Positions 7,564-15,410 of a stretch of DNA of 34,951 nucleotides are shown here, piece by piece (positions within the stretch are counted from its first letter, which is position 1; each line of letters begins with the position of its first letter). Position numbers and translations under genes: made by a program. This DNA comes from Bacillota bacterium (GTDB lineage: Bacteria > Bacillota > SHA-98 > UBA4971): contig JACIXY010000028.1 of the NCBI GenBank assembly GCA_014360195.1, forward strand, positions 1 to 34,951, given 5' to 3'. Under the pieces are notes generated by a model. The model saw nothing but the letters and a program-made list of their open reading frames with translations. It did not search any database and had not been told where the DNA came from.

Positions 7564-8575
7564 CGTTTCCTCCTTCGTATCCCCTGGCTGCGGTCATCGC
7601 TGCAATGGAATCCACAACGCCCCCGTCGCACGCCGACTTCGCCGCCCGTATGGCGTTCTTGATGGCCCTGGCCCTGGACCGACCGTGTGCTATGACAGTC
7701 ACGCCGTTGACGCCGAGTAGCAGGGCGCCGCCGTACTCCGAGTAATCCATGCGCCTCGCGAGGGCCTTGAGAGCAGGCCGAGCAAGCAAGGCTCCTATCT
7801 TGCACACCAAGCTCTTGCTTATCGAGTCCTTTAGCATGCTCACGATGGCCTCGCCCACCCCCTCAGCCAGCTTGAGCACGATGTTCCCTGTGAACCCGTC
7901 GGTCACCACGACGTCGGCTTTCCCGAAGGGGATGTCCTTTCCCTCGATGTTGCCGATGAAACTCGAGTCTAGCTTGCGGAGGAGTTCGTGAGCGGCTATA
8001 ACGAGTTCCGTGCCCTTTGTCTCCTCTTCGCCGTTGCTGAGGAGCGCGACGGTCGGCTGGGGTATTCCCATGACGCTTTTCGCGTACGCCACTCCCATCT
8101 GGGCAAAGGTCAAGATGTGGTGCGGCCTGCACTCGGCGTTGGCGCCCGCATCGATGAGAAGGCAGTACCCCGTGGTCGTGGGGAACACCGTGGCTATGGC
8201 TGGTCTATCCACGCCGCGTATACGCTTCTGCCTCATGATGGCGGCGATCATGGCGGCGCCTGTATTGCCAGCCGACACCATTGCAGAGGCCTCGCCCCTC
8301 GCCACAAGGTCCGCCGCGACGAGCACCGATGCGTCGCGCGTCCTCCGAAGCGCCTCGACCGGATGGTGCTCGTCCATGGCAATCACCCCGCCTGCATGGA
8401 CCACCGAGACCGCAAGCCCCTTCGCGCCCCCGAGCGCCGCAAGCCTCTCCTCTATCCTCTCCCTGTCTCCGACGAGCACGATCTCCACGCCAAGCTCCTT
8501 CGCTGCCAACAGAGCGCCGGCGACGGTTTCCGCCGGGGCGAAGTCGCCTCCCATGGCATCAAGGGCGACCTTCAT
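7550..8575 (-). CDS. plsX: Phosphate acyltransferase PlsX
   Basis: PlsX converts acyl-ACP to acyl-phosphate, which PlsY uses to acylate glycerol-3-phosphate; it links fatty acid synthesis to phospholipid synthesis at the membrane. The protein starts MKVALDAMGGDFAP and has the family blocks SAGNTGA, IDAGAN and SNGEEETKGT, and then FIGNIEGKDI followed by VVTDGFTGNIVLK. Length is 341 residues. The ATG at 8575 follows GGGAGGT; the open frame continues upstream within fapR but is not conserved there. It overlaps the end of fapR by 17 bases and fabH by 14 bases. Acyl-phosphate from the FakA/DegV system at 16934-19835 enters the same pathway. Confidence 0.96.
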   Translation of the reverse strand: MKVALDAMGGDFAPAETVAGALLAAKELGVEIVLVGDRERIEERLAALGGAKGLAVSVVHAGGVIAMDEHHPVEALRRTRDASVLVAADLVARGEASAMVSAGNTGAAMIAAIMRQKRIRGVDRPAIATVFPTTTGYCLLIDAGANAECRPHHILTFAQMGVAYAKSVMGIPQPTVALLSNGEEETKGTELVIAAHELLRKLDSSFIGNIEGKDIPFGKADVVVTDGFTGNIVLKLAEGVGEAIVSMLKDSISKSLVCKIGALLARPALKALARRMDYSEYGGALLLGVNGVTVIAHGRSRARAIKNAIRAAKSACDGGVVDSIAAMTAARGYEGGNDGGT

Positions 8576-9170
8576 GCAGGCTACCTCCCTCAACCCTGAC
8601 CTCCCCGGGCGAGGAATCCAGGGCAAACACCACAAACTCTCCCCTGAACACGTCCTCGCCCGCAACCTGCGAGACCACGTTCACGTGATACCTTCGGCCG
8701 GTCCGCTCTGTCACCCTCGCCGTTGCCACGAGCCTGTCGCCGGCCCTCACAGGCCGCAGGAACCTCACGGTCGCAGCGCCTGTAAGCGCAACCTCCGCGT
8801 CAACGAGCGCAACGGCAAGGGAATTGGCCTGCGCGAAGATATGGTGTCCCCTGACGATGCCGGTGCGCCTGAAGGCCATGTCCGCCGTGGGCTCGAGGAT
8901 TGATACGCCCTCTTGCCCCAGCGACACACGTACGAGATCCCCTATGACCTCTCCGGTCATCACTGAGCGCACCTTTTTCGTAGCCTCCTCAGCCACTCTC
9001 CTGGTGCGCTCGCGCGCTTCGGGAATCCCGAGTTCCAGCCTGTCGAGGCGGATGGTTTGGACGCTCACGCCCAGCTTCTTTGCAAGCTCTCGGTCGGTGA
9101 TAAACGGATCGCTTTCGAGCATTTCTCGAAGATGCCGGTGACGTTCAGGCTTGGATGCTCTTGCACCCAA
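8559..9170 (-). CDS. fapR: Fatty acid and phospholipid synthesis regulator FapR
   Basis: FapR represses lipid synthesis genes and is released from DNA by malonyl-CoA. The N-terminal helix-turn-helix includes ITDRELAKKLGVSVQTIRLDRLELGIPE, very close to Bacillus FapR. The C-terminal part is a hotdog-fold effector domain with RGHHIFAQANSLAVALVDAEVALTGA split over about residues 115-145. The start is uncertain. I chose the TTG at 9170, giving 203 residues, because CAGGGAG precedes it and the length then fits the family; the open frame to 9296 would run across the operator. A FapR-type operator and promoter lie just upstream, so the gene is probably autoregulated together with the operon it heads. 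Confidence 0.93.
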   Translation of the reverse strand: MGARASKPERHRHLREMLESDPFITDRELAKKLGVSVQTIRLDRLELGIPEARERTRRVAEEATKKVRSVMTGEVIGDLVRVSLGQEGVSILEPTADMAFRRTGIVRGHHIFAQANSLAVALVDAEVALTGAATVRFLRPVRAGDRLVATARVTERTGRRYHVNVVSQVAGEDVFRGEFVVFALDSSPGEVRVEGGSLHEGRP

Positions 9171-9267
9171 TTTCGCTATCGCTCCCTGAAAGGCGCCGTT
9201 GTATGTGCAAGGGCAGTCGGCAGAAAGACAGCGACGGCGCCCATTGGCCTTTCGTTGAGACCACGTA

Positions 9268-9284
9268 TTAGCATCTGCTGCTAA
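9268..9284 (-). promoter_or_regulatory. FapR operator
   Basis: TTAGCATCTGCTGCTAA has the 6-5-6 design of the FapR consensus TTAGTACCTRNTACTAA, with arms TTAGCA/TGCTAA differing from it at one position each. It starts three bases after the -10 box, so it covers the predicted transcription start; bound FapR would block polymerase. Confidence 0.75.
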
Positions 9285-9287
9285 TCC

Positions 9288-9316
9288 AGTATACAACGCC
9301 GATGGGGTGTTTGCAA
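9288..9316 (-). promoter_or_regulatory. Sigma-A promoter of the fapR-fabF operon
   Basis: On the minus strand the -35 box is TTGCAA (9311-9316) and the -10 box TATACT (9288-9293), with a 17-base spacer. The predicted start falls inside the FapR operator. Confidence 0.75.
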
Positions 9317-9465
9317 GCCCGAACTGCCAGACTCCGCGTCACGTGGGGACGATGGGCCACCTCACTCGATGGCACTCGATGGGCACATGGTCGGAGGCCT
9401 ACCAGTCTGACACCCGACGGTGGACGGATTCTAACCACCTAGAGCGGCGGATCCGACAGGATGGT

Positions 9466-9553
9466 CCCCAAGCGGGGCGCGCTTCGCCAAAATCCGGCCC
9501 GTCCGGCTAGGCAGCCGGATTTTGACACCCCTCGCGCAATCGCCGGCAACCCC
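9466..9553 (-). repeat. Intergenic repeat copy B (inner module)
   Basis: In reverse orientation this copy matches the left outer arm and inner module of copy A, from GTTGCCGG through GAGGGGTGTCAAAATCCGGC to CGCGCCCCGCTTGGGG. The hairpin with arms AAAATCCGGC is kept. The right outer part of copy A is absent, so B is shorter. It lies upstream of the fapR promoter and downstream of the rpmF terminator. Confidence 0.85.
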
Positions 9554-9590
9554 TTCCAAAAGTAGGGATCATCCCTGCACCCTCGCTGAG

Positions 9591-9630
9591 AAAAACGGCC
9601 ACCTCGACGTGAGAGCTCGTCAAGGTGGCC
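9591..9630 (-). terminator. Terminator of yceD-rpmF
   Basis: On the minus strand GGCCACCTTGACG pairs with CGTCGAGGTGGCC across an eight-base loop (one wobble), followed by GTTTTTC. It lies about 110 bases past the rpmF stop. Confidence 0.85.
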
Positions 9631-9740
9631 GGAGGGCTGCCGGTGAAGGCCCTTGAGGTGGTGGAAAAACAACCACCGGCCAAAAGCCCAGGCTTTCGCG
9701 CGCCTTTTCCGTGCACGAAAACGGGGCGACAGGGGGGAGC

Positions 9741-9944
9741 CTAAGCTTCCTTCCTCTTTTTCTTCTCCTCTTCGACCTCTATGACCTCGCGCCCCTTGTA
9801 ATACCCGCACTCAGGACACACCCGGTGCGGCATTTTGACAGCGTGGCACTTCGGGCACCTCGTAAGCGCGGGCGCATCGATCCTCCACGTTGCCCGGCGT
9901 TTCCTCGTCCTCGACTTGCCGAATTTACCTTTAGGGTTGGCCAT
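9741..9944 (-). CDS. rpmF: Ribosomal protein bL32
   Basis: This is a 67-residue basic protein starting MANPKGKFGKSRTRKRR, the standard bL32 N-terminus, with a zinc ribbon CPKC (50S structural zinc site) and CPEC about 13 residues later. It ends in a charged lysine-rich tail. A GGAG site lies upstream of the ATG. It is 40 bases after yceD, the common yceD-rpmF pairing that often precedes fatty acid genes. All four zinc cysteines are kept, so this is the zinc-binding form. Confidence 0.96.
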   Translation of the reverse strand: MANPKGKFGKSRTRKRRATWRIDAPALTRCPKCHAVKMPHRVCPECGYYKGREVIEVEEEKKKRKEA

Positions 9945-9984
9945 TTCCGCTCCACTCCTGTCACGAAAGGTTAATGTCTGTCAC

Positions 9985-10539
9985 TTAATCTCTGTTGCCT
10001 GTCTGCCTGCGAAGATCAAGGTCCGCCAGAGCCGCGAGACGGACGTCGTAAGGCGTCGCAGAGCAGTCACATGGTCCCTCGTTGAGGTTCTTGCCGCACG
10101 ACGGGCACAGGCCCTTGCACTCGTCGTTGCATACCAGCTTGATGGGGATTGCGAGAGCAAGGCTTTCTCTCACCTCGGGTCCAATGTCGACGACGTCACC
10201 GTGGTATTCGCACACATCATCCCACCGGCCCTCACCGCCGGACGAGCGCGCCGGGCGCCCGTCTTCGCGCCCTCTCACGCATTGCTGTTCGAAGTCCGAC
10301 ACGATTTCGAGGTCGAACGGCGCAAGACACCGGTCGCATGTGGCCTTGAGGCGGGCCCTCGCCTTTCCCTGCACGAGCAGAGTGCCGTGGCCGGTATTCG
10401 TGACCTTCGCCCGCACCTCGACAGGGTCCGAGAGCTCAAGCTCCCTGCCGGCGGCACCCAGGCTCCCGACGGGCTCGCGTAGCTCCACCTCAATGGTGGC
10501 GCCCTTGGTGTCCTTGATGGTTGAAATATCGACCCGCAC
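9985..10539 (-). CDS. YceD/DUF177 family protein
   Basis: This 184-residue protein belongs to the YceD (DUF177) family, linked to 23S rRNA accumulation and normally encoded just before rpmF, as here. It has CDRCLAPF in the middle and a C-terminal cysteine cluster, CNDECKGLCPSCGKNL followed by CDC, that probably binds zinc. The start is uncertain. The promoter just upstream places the transcript start near 10560, so the TTG at 10563 cannot be used. I chose the GTG at 10539, preceded by GCGGGGGC; a GTG at 10548 is possible. The leader is therefore very short. Confidence 0.9.
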   Translation of the reverse strand: MRVDISTIKDTKGATIEVELREPVGSLGAAGRELELSDPVEVRAKVTNTGHGTLLVQGKARARLKATCDRCLAPFDLEIVSDFEQQCVRGREDGRPARSSGGEGRWDDVCEYHGDVVDIGPEVRESLALAIPIKLVCNDECKGLCPSCGKNLNEGPCDCSATPYDVRLAALADLDLRRQTGNRD

Positions 10540-10568
10540 GGCGAACACGCCCCCGCACAACAAGACAA

Positions 10569-10597
10569 ATTATAAGCCAGGGCATCCCTGGCGTCAA
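10569..10597 (-). promoter_or_regulatory. Sigma-A promoter of yceD-rpmF with a palindromic spacer
   Basis: TTGACG (10592-10597) and TATAAT (10569-10574) are separated by 17 bases, a near-consensus promoter. The spacer region contains a perfect palindrome GCCAGGG-CAT-CCCTGGC at 10576-10592, which may be an operator. Confidence 0.8.
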
Positions 10598-10620
10598 GAA
10601 AAACCCGGAAGATGCGGTGG

Positions 10621-11508
10621 TCACTTGCTCGCGGCTGCCTCCCGCACACACGCCTGGTGTTCGCGGTCCATCTCGCCGGAGCCGTGGAGTCTGCTGCCAG
10701 CGAAGTGAATGCAAAAGTGCCCCGGGAAATCGTTGCCCCGCACGGACTCGCCGCCGTGGGGCATCCCGTTCATGGAAGCCGCGATTCGCCTCCCCGCCAC
10801 CTCCACTACGATGGGACGCCGCTCCCAGCTCCACCTGCCCCCGTAGATCCTCTTCATGATCGCCGTATCCTCGGCGCTGACAGGTTCAGCGTCAGCATGG
10901 AAGTGGCCGCCCCGCCGCCTCACCCGAAACGAAAGGCCAGTGCGGACATCGACCACGGTGGCATATGATCTGAAGAGACTCTTTACCTTGTCCCAATGGA
11001 GAACCTCAACGGGGCTACGCCCGCCCCTCGACGGAATGTCGCCCGCCCCCGGAATCCGAAGTTCTTGCCCTGCCCTGATCGAGGACGCGTCACGGATGTC
11101 GTTCGCCCGCACGATATCCTGGACGCCGACGCCGAACTTCCGGGCTATGGCCCACAGGCTATCACCCGGCGAGACAACGTATGTCTTCGTGCGCCCCTTC
11201 CGGAGCTCCGCCTCCAGGCGCTCCCACGTGGACGCGCCCACCACGCCGTCCACCCGGAGCCCATGCTGCCGCTGGAAAGCCTCCACCGCCTGCAGCGTGC
11301 GGTCGCCAAACAGGCCATCGCACTCGCCGCTGTAGAACCCGAGGTTCGCAAGGCCCTGCTGCAGCCGGACAACGTCATCCCCTCTCATGCCCTTCTTGAG
11401 CGCACGAGAGGAGGCGTCCGCCATCCCAGGGCATGTACACGCAAGAACCGCAGCAACGAGAGCCGCAACCACAAGCACGCGCGTATGTCCGAGCGTAAGC
11501 ACCCTCAA
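10621..11508 (-). CDS. Secreted peptidoglycan-binding/LysM protein
   Basis: This is a 295-residue exported protein. Residues 1-33 form a signal peptide (hydrophobic VLVVAALVAAVLACTC). A PG_binding_1 domain spans about 37-98 (MRGDDVVRLQQGLANLGFYSG is its opening region in part) and a LysM domain about 109-153 (YVVSPGDSLWAIARKFGV). The C-terminal domain (165-280) is unnamed to me. It has GMPHGGESV and FPGHFCIHFAGS, a His/Cys cluster loosely reminiscent of the HxxGCV motif of L,D-transpeptidases, so Cys266 may be catalytic. The TTG start at 11508 follows AGGAGG. The domains suggest a role in cell wall or spore cortex remodelling; the reaction is not established. Confidence 0.85.
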   Translation of the reverse strand: MRVLTLGHTRVLVVAALVAAVLACTCPGMADASSRALKKGMRGDDVVRLQQGLANLGFYSGECDGLFGDRTLQAVEAFQRQHGLRVDGVVGASTWERLEAELRKGRTKTYVVSPGDSLWAIARKFGVGVQDIVRANDIRDASSIRAGQELRIPGAGDIPSRGGRSPVEVLHWDKVKSLFRSYATVVDVRTGLSFRVRRRGGHFHADAEPVSAEDTAIMKRIYGGRWSWERRPIVVEVAGRRIAASMNGMPHGGESVRGNDFPGHFCIHFAGSRLHGSGEMDREHQACVREAAASK

Positions 11509-11610
11509 GACCCTCGCCTCCTGTCGCCTGCGGACCCCGGGCCGCCCCGCGAACTAGGTGAAAGGCTGGGAGGATTTCTGCACCCTTGCTTAGAGTCCTA
11601 CCGGGTTGTA

Positions 11611-12627
11611 TTATTCTCCAGAAGTGCCATTTCCCCTCCTTGCAATCTCCTCCAGCGCCCGCAAGGCGTCGTCAATGTCGCCCACCGGCATCACCTCAAG
11701 ATATGTGGCGGCCATCCTGGCGGCGCGCTCGTTCTCGATGGGCACAAGGAAATAGCGGGCGCCTGCGCGCTCAGCGGCAGCCACTTTCTGCTTCACCCCG
11801 CCGATGGGTCCCACGGCCTCATCAAGACTGATGGTTCCCGTGCCTGCTATAACCTGGCCGCTCGTGAGATCGCGCGGGTCAAGCTGATCCAGTATCTCGA
11901 GGGTAAACATAAGGCCCGCGGATGACCCTTTGATCTCACGGGGGTTGATGCTGATCCTCACAGGCAGGTCGTGGGTGATGCTTGGGCTCACCAGTATCCC
12001 CACCGCCGCGCGCGTTCGGTCTTCCGGGTGCGGGACCGTCTGAACCGTGAAATCCTCGACGCGGCCGTCCCGACTCACGGTAAGGTCAACCGGGGTTCCC
12101 GGGCTCCGCGCACCTATCCTTTTGACGGCCTCATCAGCGGTCCCGACCGGCTTTCCGTCCACGGCGAGAATTACGTCTCCCTCTTCAAGTAGCCCTCTTG
12201 CAGGGCTTTCTTTCAATACCTCCTCGATCCTCACCACGGTTTCCACGTGGACATGATATCCCAGCTTCCGAAGGGCGACCGCTCCCGCGATCACCTCGCT
12301 CTCCCTCATCATGCTCTCCATAATCTTGAGGTACTTTCTCATGTCCATGCCGCGAGGGATCTCCTGGCTGCGGGGCACGAGGTCCACCACAGGCGACATG
12401 GCGGCCGCGACGGGAGATAGGATACCTGCCGGGTGGCTGGTTACCGCCGTGAGAAGGAACGCTCCTTTCGCGTCCCGGACCCCTCCCTCCACGCTCACCA
12501 TCCCTGCGAGGCTCTCTGCCGGGCCGGGCGCGACTACCACGTAGTTCCGGGCGAGATAGCCATGAACGGCCCCGGCGACCAGGAGGACCCCGATTAGCGC
12601 AATCGCGCCCCGCTTTCGCCTTACCAC
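11611..12627 (-). CDS. ylbL: PDZ-domain Lon-type serine protease (YlbL family)
   Basis: This is a 338-residue membrane-anchored protease. One N-terminal transmembrane helix covers residues 8-24, a PDZ domain about 125-200 (GLLEEGDVILAVDGKPV) and a C-terminal Lon (S16) protease domain about 205-330. The Ser-Lys dyad is visible as Ser236 in GSSAGLMFTLEILDQL and Lys279 in GGVKQK. YlbL in Bacillus has been tied to regulation of cell division after DNA damage. The GTG at 12627 follows GGAGGTG and overlaps the stop of the patatin gene by seven bases, so the two are co-translated. Its neighbours ylbJ and coaD are also its neighbours in Bacillus. Confidence 0.94.
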   Translation of the reverse strand: MVRRKRGAIALIGVLLVAGAVHGYLARNYVVVAPGPAESLAGMVSVEGGVRDAKGAFLLTAVTSHPAGILSPVAAAMSPVVDLVPRSQEIPRGMDMRKYLKIMESMMRESEVIAGAVALRKLGYHVHVETVVRIEEVLKESPARGLLEEGDVILAVDGKPVGTADEAVKRIGARSPGTPVDLTVSRDGRVEDFTVQTVPHPEDRTRAAVGILVSPSITHDLPVRISINPREIKGSSAGLMFTLEILDQLDPRDLTSGQVIAGTGTISLDEAVGPIGGVKQKVAAAERAGARYFLVPIENERAARMAATYLEVMPVGDIDDALRALEEIARRGNGTSGE

Positions 12628-13439
12628 GCCGACACCTCCTCCAATTTCTCCGCTATGCTCGGGAGAGCCGCCCGCGCAGCTGTCTTGCCCCGCTCGATGA
12701 TCTCGGCCGCGCGGTCGAGCCTGGTAGGGCCGATGTCTGTGAGATCCGGTGCGATCACTACGTCGGCATCGATTATCCGCTGGCGGAGTATAGCAAGCTC
12801 CATAAGCTCGATGGCGGTGGTAATCACCTCGAATACGTTTGTTACCGGCTCCCTCCTACGGCGATCAGGAGCTCCGCCGGCATTGCCACCAGCGGACACC
12901 GCGATGACGAAGTCGGCGCCCATCTCCCGCACGCGTCTGGCCGGCACCCGGTCCAGGACCGCCCCGTCCACGAGGAGACGACCGCCGACCCTCACAGGCG
13001 CCACGATGCCCGGTACGGCTATGCTCGCCCGGATGGCGAGGGCAACCTCGCCATCCTTTAGGAGGACCTCCTCACCGGTCTCTATGTCTACGGCAGTGGC
13101 AGCAAAGGGCAACGAAAGGTCGGCAAATGACCTCCCGCCCGTGAGAATCCGCAGAAACTCAAGGATCCTGTCTCCCGCAATGAGGCCCATTCGGGGAAAG
13201 CAGAAGTCCACCAGGTGGTCCCACTTGATGTGCATCGCAAGTCGCTCCATCATCGCGAGATCGCGGCACGCAGCGTAAATCCCGCCAACGAGCGCGCCTG
13301 CGCTCGAGCCGACTATTATATCGATGGGCACCCCCTGCTCCTCCAGGACCTGCAACACCCCTATATGGGCGAGGCCCCGGGCCGAGCCGGCCCCGAGGGC
13401 AAGGCCTATCCTCGGGCGTGGACCTCCGGTAGACGCCAT
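12621..13439 (-). CDS. Patatin-like phospholipase (RssA/YlbK type)
   Basis: This is a 272-residue patatin-fold hydrolase. It has the oxyanion loop LGAGSARGLAHIG (residues 15-27), the nucleophile Ser46 in GSSAG, and Asp158 in DGA, the Ser-Asp dyad of patatins. Such proteins act as esterases or lysophospholipases; the substrate is unknown. The ATG at 13439 follows GGGTGGTGGG. The open frame runs about 250 codons further upstream but there lies opposite ylbJ and is not coding. The stop overlaps ylbL. Bacillus has a patatin protein, YlbK, at the same place between ylbJ and ylbL, which supports orthology. Confidence 0.93.
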   Translation of the reverse strand: MASTGGPRPRIGLALGAGSARGLAHIGVLQVLEEQGVPIDIIVGSSAGALVGGIYAACRDLAMMERLAMHIKWDHLVDFCFPRMGLIAGDRILEFLRILTGGRSFADLSLPFAATAVDIETGEEVLLKDGEVALAIRASIAVPGIVAPVRVGGRLLVDGAVLDRVPARRVREMGADFVIAVSAGGNAGGAPDRRRREPVTNVFEVITTAIELMELAILRQRIIDADVVIAPDLTDIGPTRLDRAAEIIERGKTAARAALPSIAEKLEEVSAW

Positions 13440-13566
13440 CCCACCACCCCACAGAATAGCTCTATTGAGCGGGAAAGGCCGATATTCCACGGGTCCTCCC
13501 CCGCCTCGGCGCCCAAGCGCCGAGGTGCCGAGGCGCTCCGGCGTTGCGGCGGTAAGTGGCGCTTTA

Positions 13567-13597
13567 GAATAACACCCCTTCACCCCAAATATACATG
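13567..13597 (+). promoter_or_regulatory. Possible sigma-E promoter of ylbJ
   Basis: GAATAAC (13567-13573) resembles the sigma-E -35 consensus KMATAWW, and TATACATG (13590-13597) the -10 consensus CATACAHT. The 16-base spacer is a little long, which lowers confidence. Bacillus ylbJ is expressed in the mother cell under sigma-E. A short direct repeat of ACAACCCGGA type follows at 13602-13637. Confidence 0.35.
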
Positions 13598-13679
13598 TAA
13601 GGACAACCGGGGAACAACCCGGAACCAACCCGGAAAACGGCGTCGGGACACCCAGGAATCGTACGGAGGTAGGAGTATC

Positions 13680-14966
13680 ATGAACGGTCGGACCCCCACC
13701 ACCCGGCGGGCGGCATACCTGATGGCGGCGTGTGCTCTTTTCGTCACCATCGCCATAATCGTATATCCCGACGTGGCGTTTGAGGCCTCGGTGGAAGGCC
13801 TGCGAGTCTGGTGGGAAATCGTGTTCCCGGCGCTGCTCCCGTTCTTCATCGCAGCGGAGGTGCTCATGGCCCTGGGGGTCGTCCACTTCCTCGGTGTCCT
13901 CCTTGAGCCGCTCATGAGGCCGGTGTTCGACGTGCCAGGGGTCGGCGCGTTCGCGTTCGCCATGGGACTCACAGGGGGTTACCCCATCGGCGCCCGCATA
14001 ACCGCGAACCTCCGCAAGCAAAACTTGTGCAACCAGATCGAGGGGGAAAGGCTGGTAAGTTTTTCCAATACAGCCGATCCATTGTTCATGGCTGGCGCAG
14101 TGGCGGTGGGAATGTTCAGCATGCCATCTCTTGCGCTCACAATCTGCGGGGCTCACTACATCTCCGCGGTGATCGTCGGAGTGCTGCTGCGGCTTCACGG
14201 AGGATCACAGTCGCGCCGGGGCCTCGTGCAGGGCCGCAGGGAGAACATATTCGCGCGGGCCCTTGCTGAGTTATCTCGCGCACGACAAGCAGACGGCAGG
14301 CCTTTCGGGCAGCTTTTCGGCGACACCGTCAGAGACTCGGTGAACAGCATGCTTCTCATCGGCGGGTTCATAATCATGTTCTCGGTGATAATCAGGGTCC
14401 TCACAGTAGCTGGGGTGACACAACTAATGGCCGCTCCAATCTCCTTCGCCCTGAGCCCGCTGGGCCTCGATCCGACGCTGGTGCCCGCCTTCGTGAGTGG
14501 ATTCTTCGAGATCACCCTGGGATCGGAACTTGCCAGCAAGGCCGCCGCGCCCCTCCTTCACCGGCTCGTGGCCGCAAACGCCATAATCGCCTGGTCGGGG
14601 CTATCGGTCTTCGCCCAGGTTACCACAATGTGCAGCGGAACAGACATCCGGATGGCCCCGTACGTCATGACACGGGTGGCTCAGGCCATCATAAGCGGAG
14701 CCGTCACCCTGGTCCTGATGAGCCCGGCGGGTCAGGGTCTCGCGCGCATGGTCGTCCCGGCTTTCGTCGCTCGGGTTACCACGGAACGCGTGTCGTTCCT
14801 CGCGCGCCTTGGAGCGTCGTCCGCCGCCCTCGCGCGCGTCCTGGCGTTCATGACCGCCGTATCTCTCGCACTCTGGTTCCTGCAGCGGATACGTCTCATC
14901 GTGATGCAGGTAAAGGTCAGGAGGAGCCCTAACCCTTCTTCTTCAGTTCCTCGACGCCGCGCCTGA
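13680..14966 (+). CDS. ylbJ: Sporulation integral membrane protein YlbJ
   Basis: This is a 428-residue polytopic membrane protein. Hydrophobic segments are spread along the chain (about 12-30, 42-70, 130-160, 225-250, 260-285, 295-315, 335-360, 390-405). Conserved blocks include FPALLPFFIAAEVLM, MGLTGGYPIGARI and SNTADPLFM, which match YlbJ and the related nucleoside-transporter-like Gate proteins. In Bacillus ylbJ mutants make defective, heat-sensitive spores. The ATG at 13680 follows GGAGGTAGGAG. The gene is on the plus strand, divergent from the patatin gene, and its last 38 bases overlap the end of the opposing coiled-coil gene. Confidence 0.94.
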   Translation: MNGRTPTTRRAAYLMAACALFVTIAIIVYPDVAFEASVEGLRVWWEIVFPALLPFFIAAEVLMALGVVHFLGVLLEPLMRPVFDVPGVGAFAFAMGLTGGYPIGARITANLRKQNLCNQIEGERLVSFSNTADPLFMAGAVAVGMFSMPSLALTICGAHYISAVIVGVLLRLHGGSQSRRGLVQGRRENIFARALAELSRARQADGRPFGQLFGDTVRDSVNSMLLIGGFIIMFSVIIRVLTVAGVTQLMAAPISFALSPLGLDPTLVPAFVSGFFEITLGSELASKAAAPLLHRLVAANAIIAWSGLSVFAQVTTMCSGTDIRMAPYVMTRVAQAIISGAVTLVLMSPAGQGLARMVVPAFVARVTTERVSFLARLGASSAALARVLAFMTAVSLALWFLQRIRLIVMQVKVRRSPNPSSSVPRRRA

Positions 14967-15387
14967 CCACTTTGAGCGTCTTCTGGAGGCTCTCTTCCAT
15001 CTTCAGGAGGGTTTGGGCCGCATACTCGTCGGCACCACTCCTTATCTCGCTTGCCTGAGCCTTCGCCTCCTCAAGGATCCTCGCAGCCTCCTCCTCGGCA
15101 GCCTTGACCACTTCCTCCTGGGAAATGAGGGCTCTCAGATGGTCCTTCGCCGAGGCCCTCAGCCTCTCCGCCTCGGCAGCCGCCTCGGCGAGGATGCGGT
15201 CTTTCTCCGTGAGGACCGCCTCGGCATGCTTCACCTCGTCGGGCAGGGCGATGCGTATCTGGTCGAGTATCTCCAGGATTTCATACTTGTCGGCCAGCAC
15301 CCTGTTGAGGAGCGGCACCCTTCGGGCTGTTTCGATGGTTTCCTCGAGTCTGTCCAGAAGGTCCACGATCTTGGTCTTACCCACCAC
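14929..15387 (-). CDS. Coiled-coil protein, ATPase-subunit-like
   Basis: This 152-residue, highly charged protein is predicted to be almost entirely helical. Residues about 55-135 form an Ala/Glu-rich coiled coil (AEAAAEAERLRASAKDHL, EEEAARILEEAKAQASEI) similar to ATP synthase b/E-type stalks and to DivIVA-like proteins. No ATP-binding motif is present, so the name ATPase given to relatives is not supported by the sequence. The GTG at 15387 follows GAGGGGGAG. It lies 23 bases after coaD in the same direction; this coaD-coiled coil pairing is common in Clostridia. Function unknown, possibly structural. Confidence 0.8.
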   Translation of the reverse strand: MVGKTKIVDLLDRLEETIETARRVPLLNRVLADKYEILEILDQIRIALPDEVKHAEAVLTEKDRILAEAAAEAERLRASAKDHLRALISQEEVVKAAEEEAARILEEAKAQASEIRSGADEYAAQTLLKMEESLQKTLKVVRRGVEELKKKG

Positions 15388-15410
15388 AGCTCCCCCTCGT
15401 CACGCCCGGC

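Larger units (their letters stand above)
9171..9740. other. Control region between rpmF and fapR
   Basis: These 570 bases hold the fapR leader of about 110 bases, the FapR operator and promoter, repeat copy B and the rpmF terminator. Between the terminator and rpmF (9631-9740) there are additional short inverted repeats such as GGTGG/CCACC. No further gene is supported. Confidence 0.6.

Noticed and set aside
13440-14198. N-terminal extension of the patatin gene
   Set aside because: The extension is antisense to ylbJ and unconserved; the patatin motif set begins right after the ATG at 13439.
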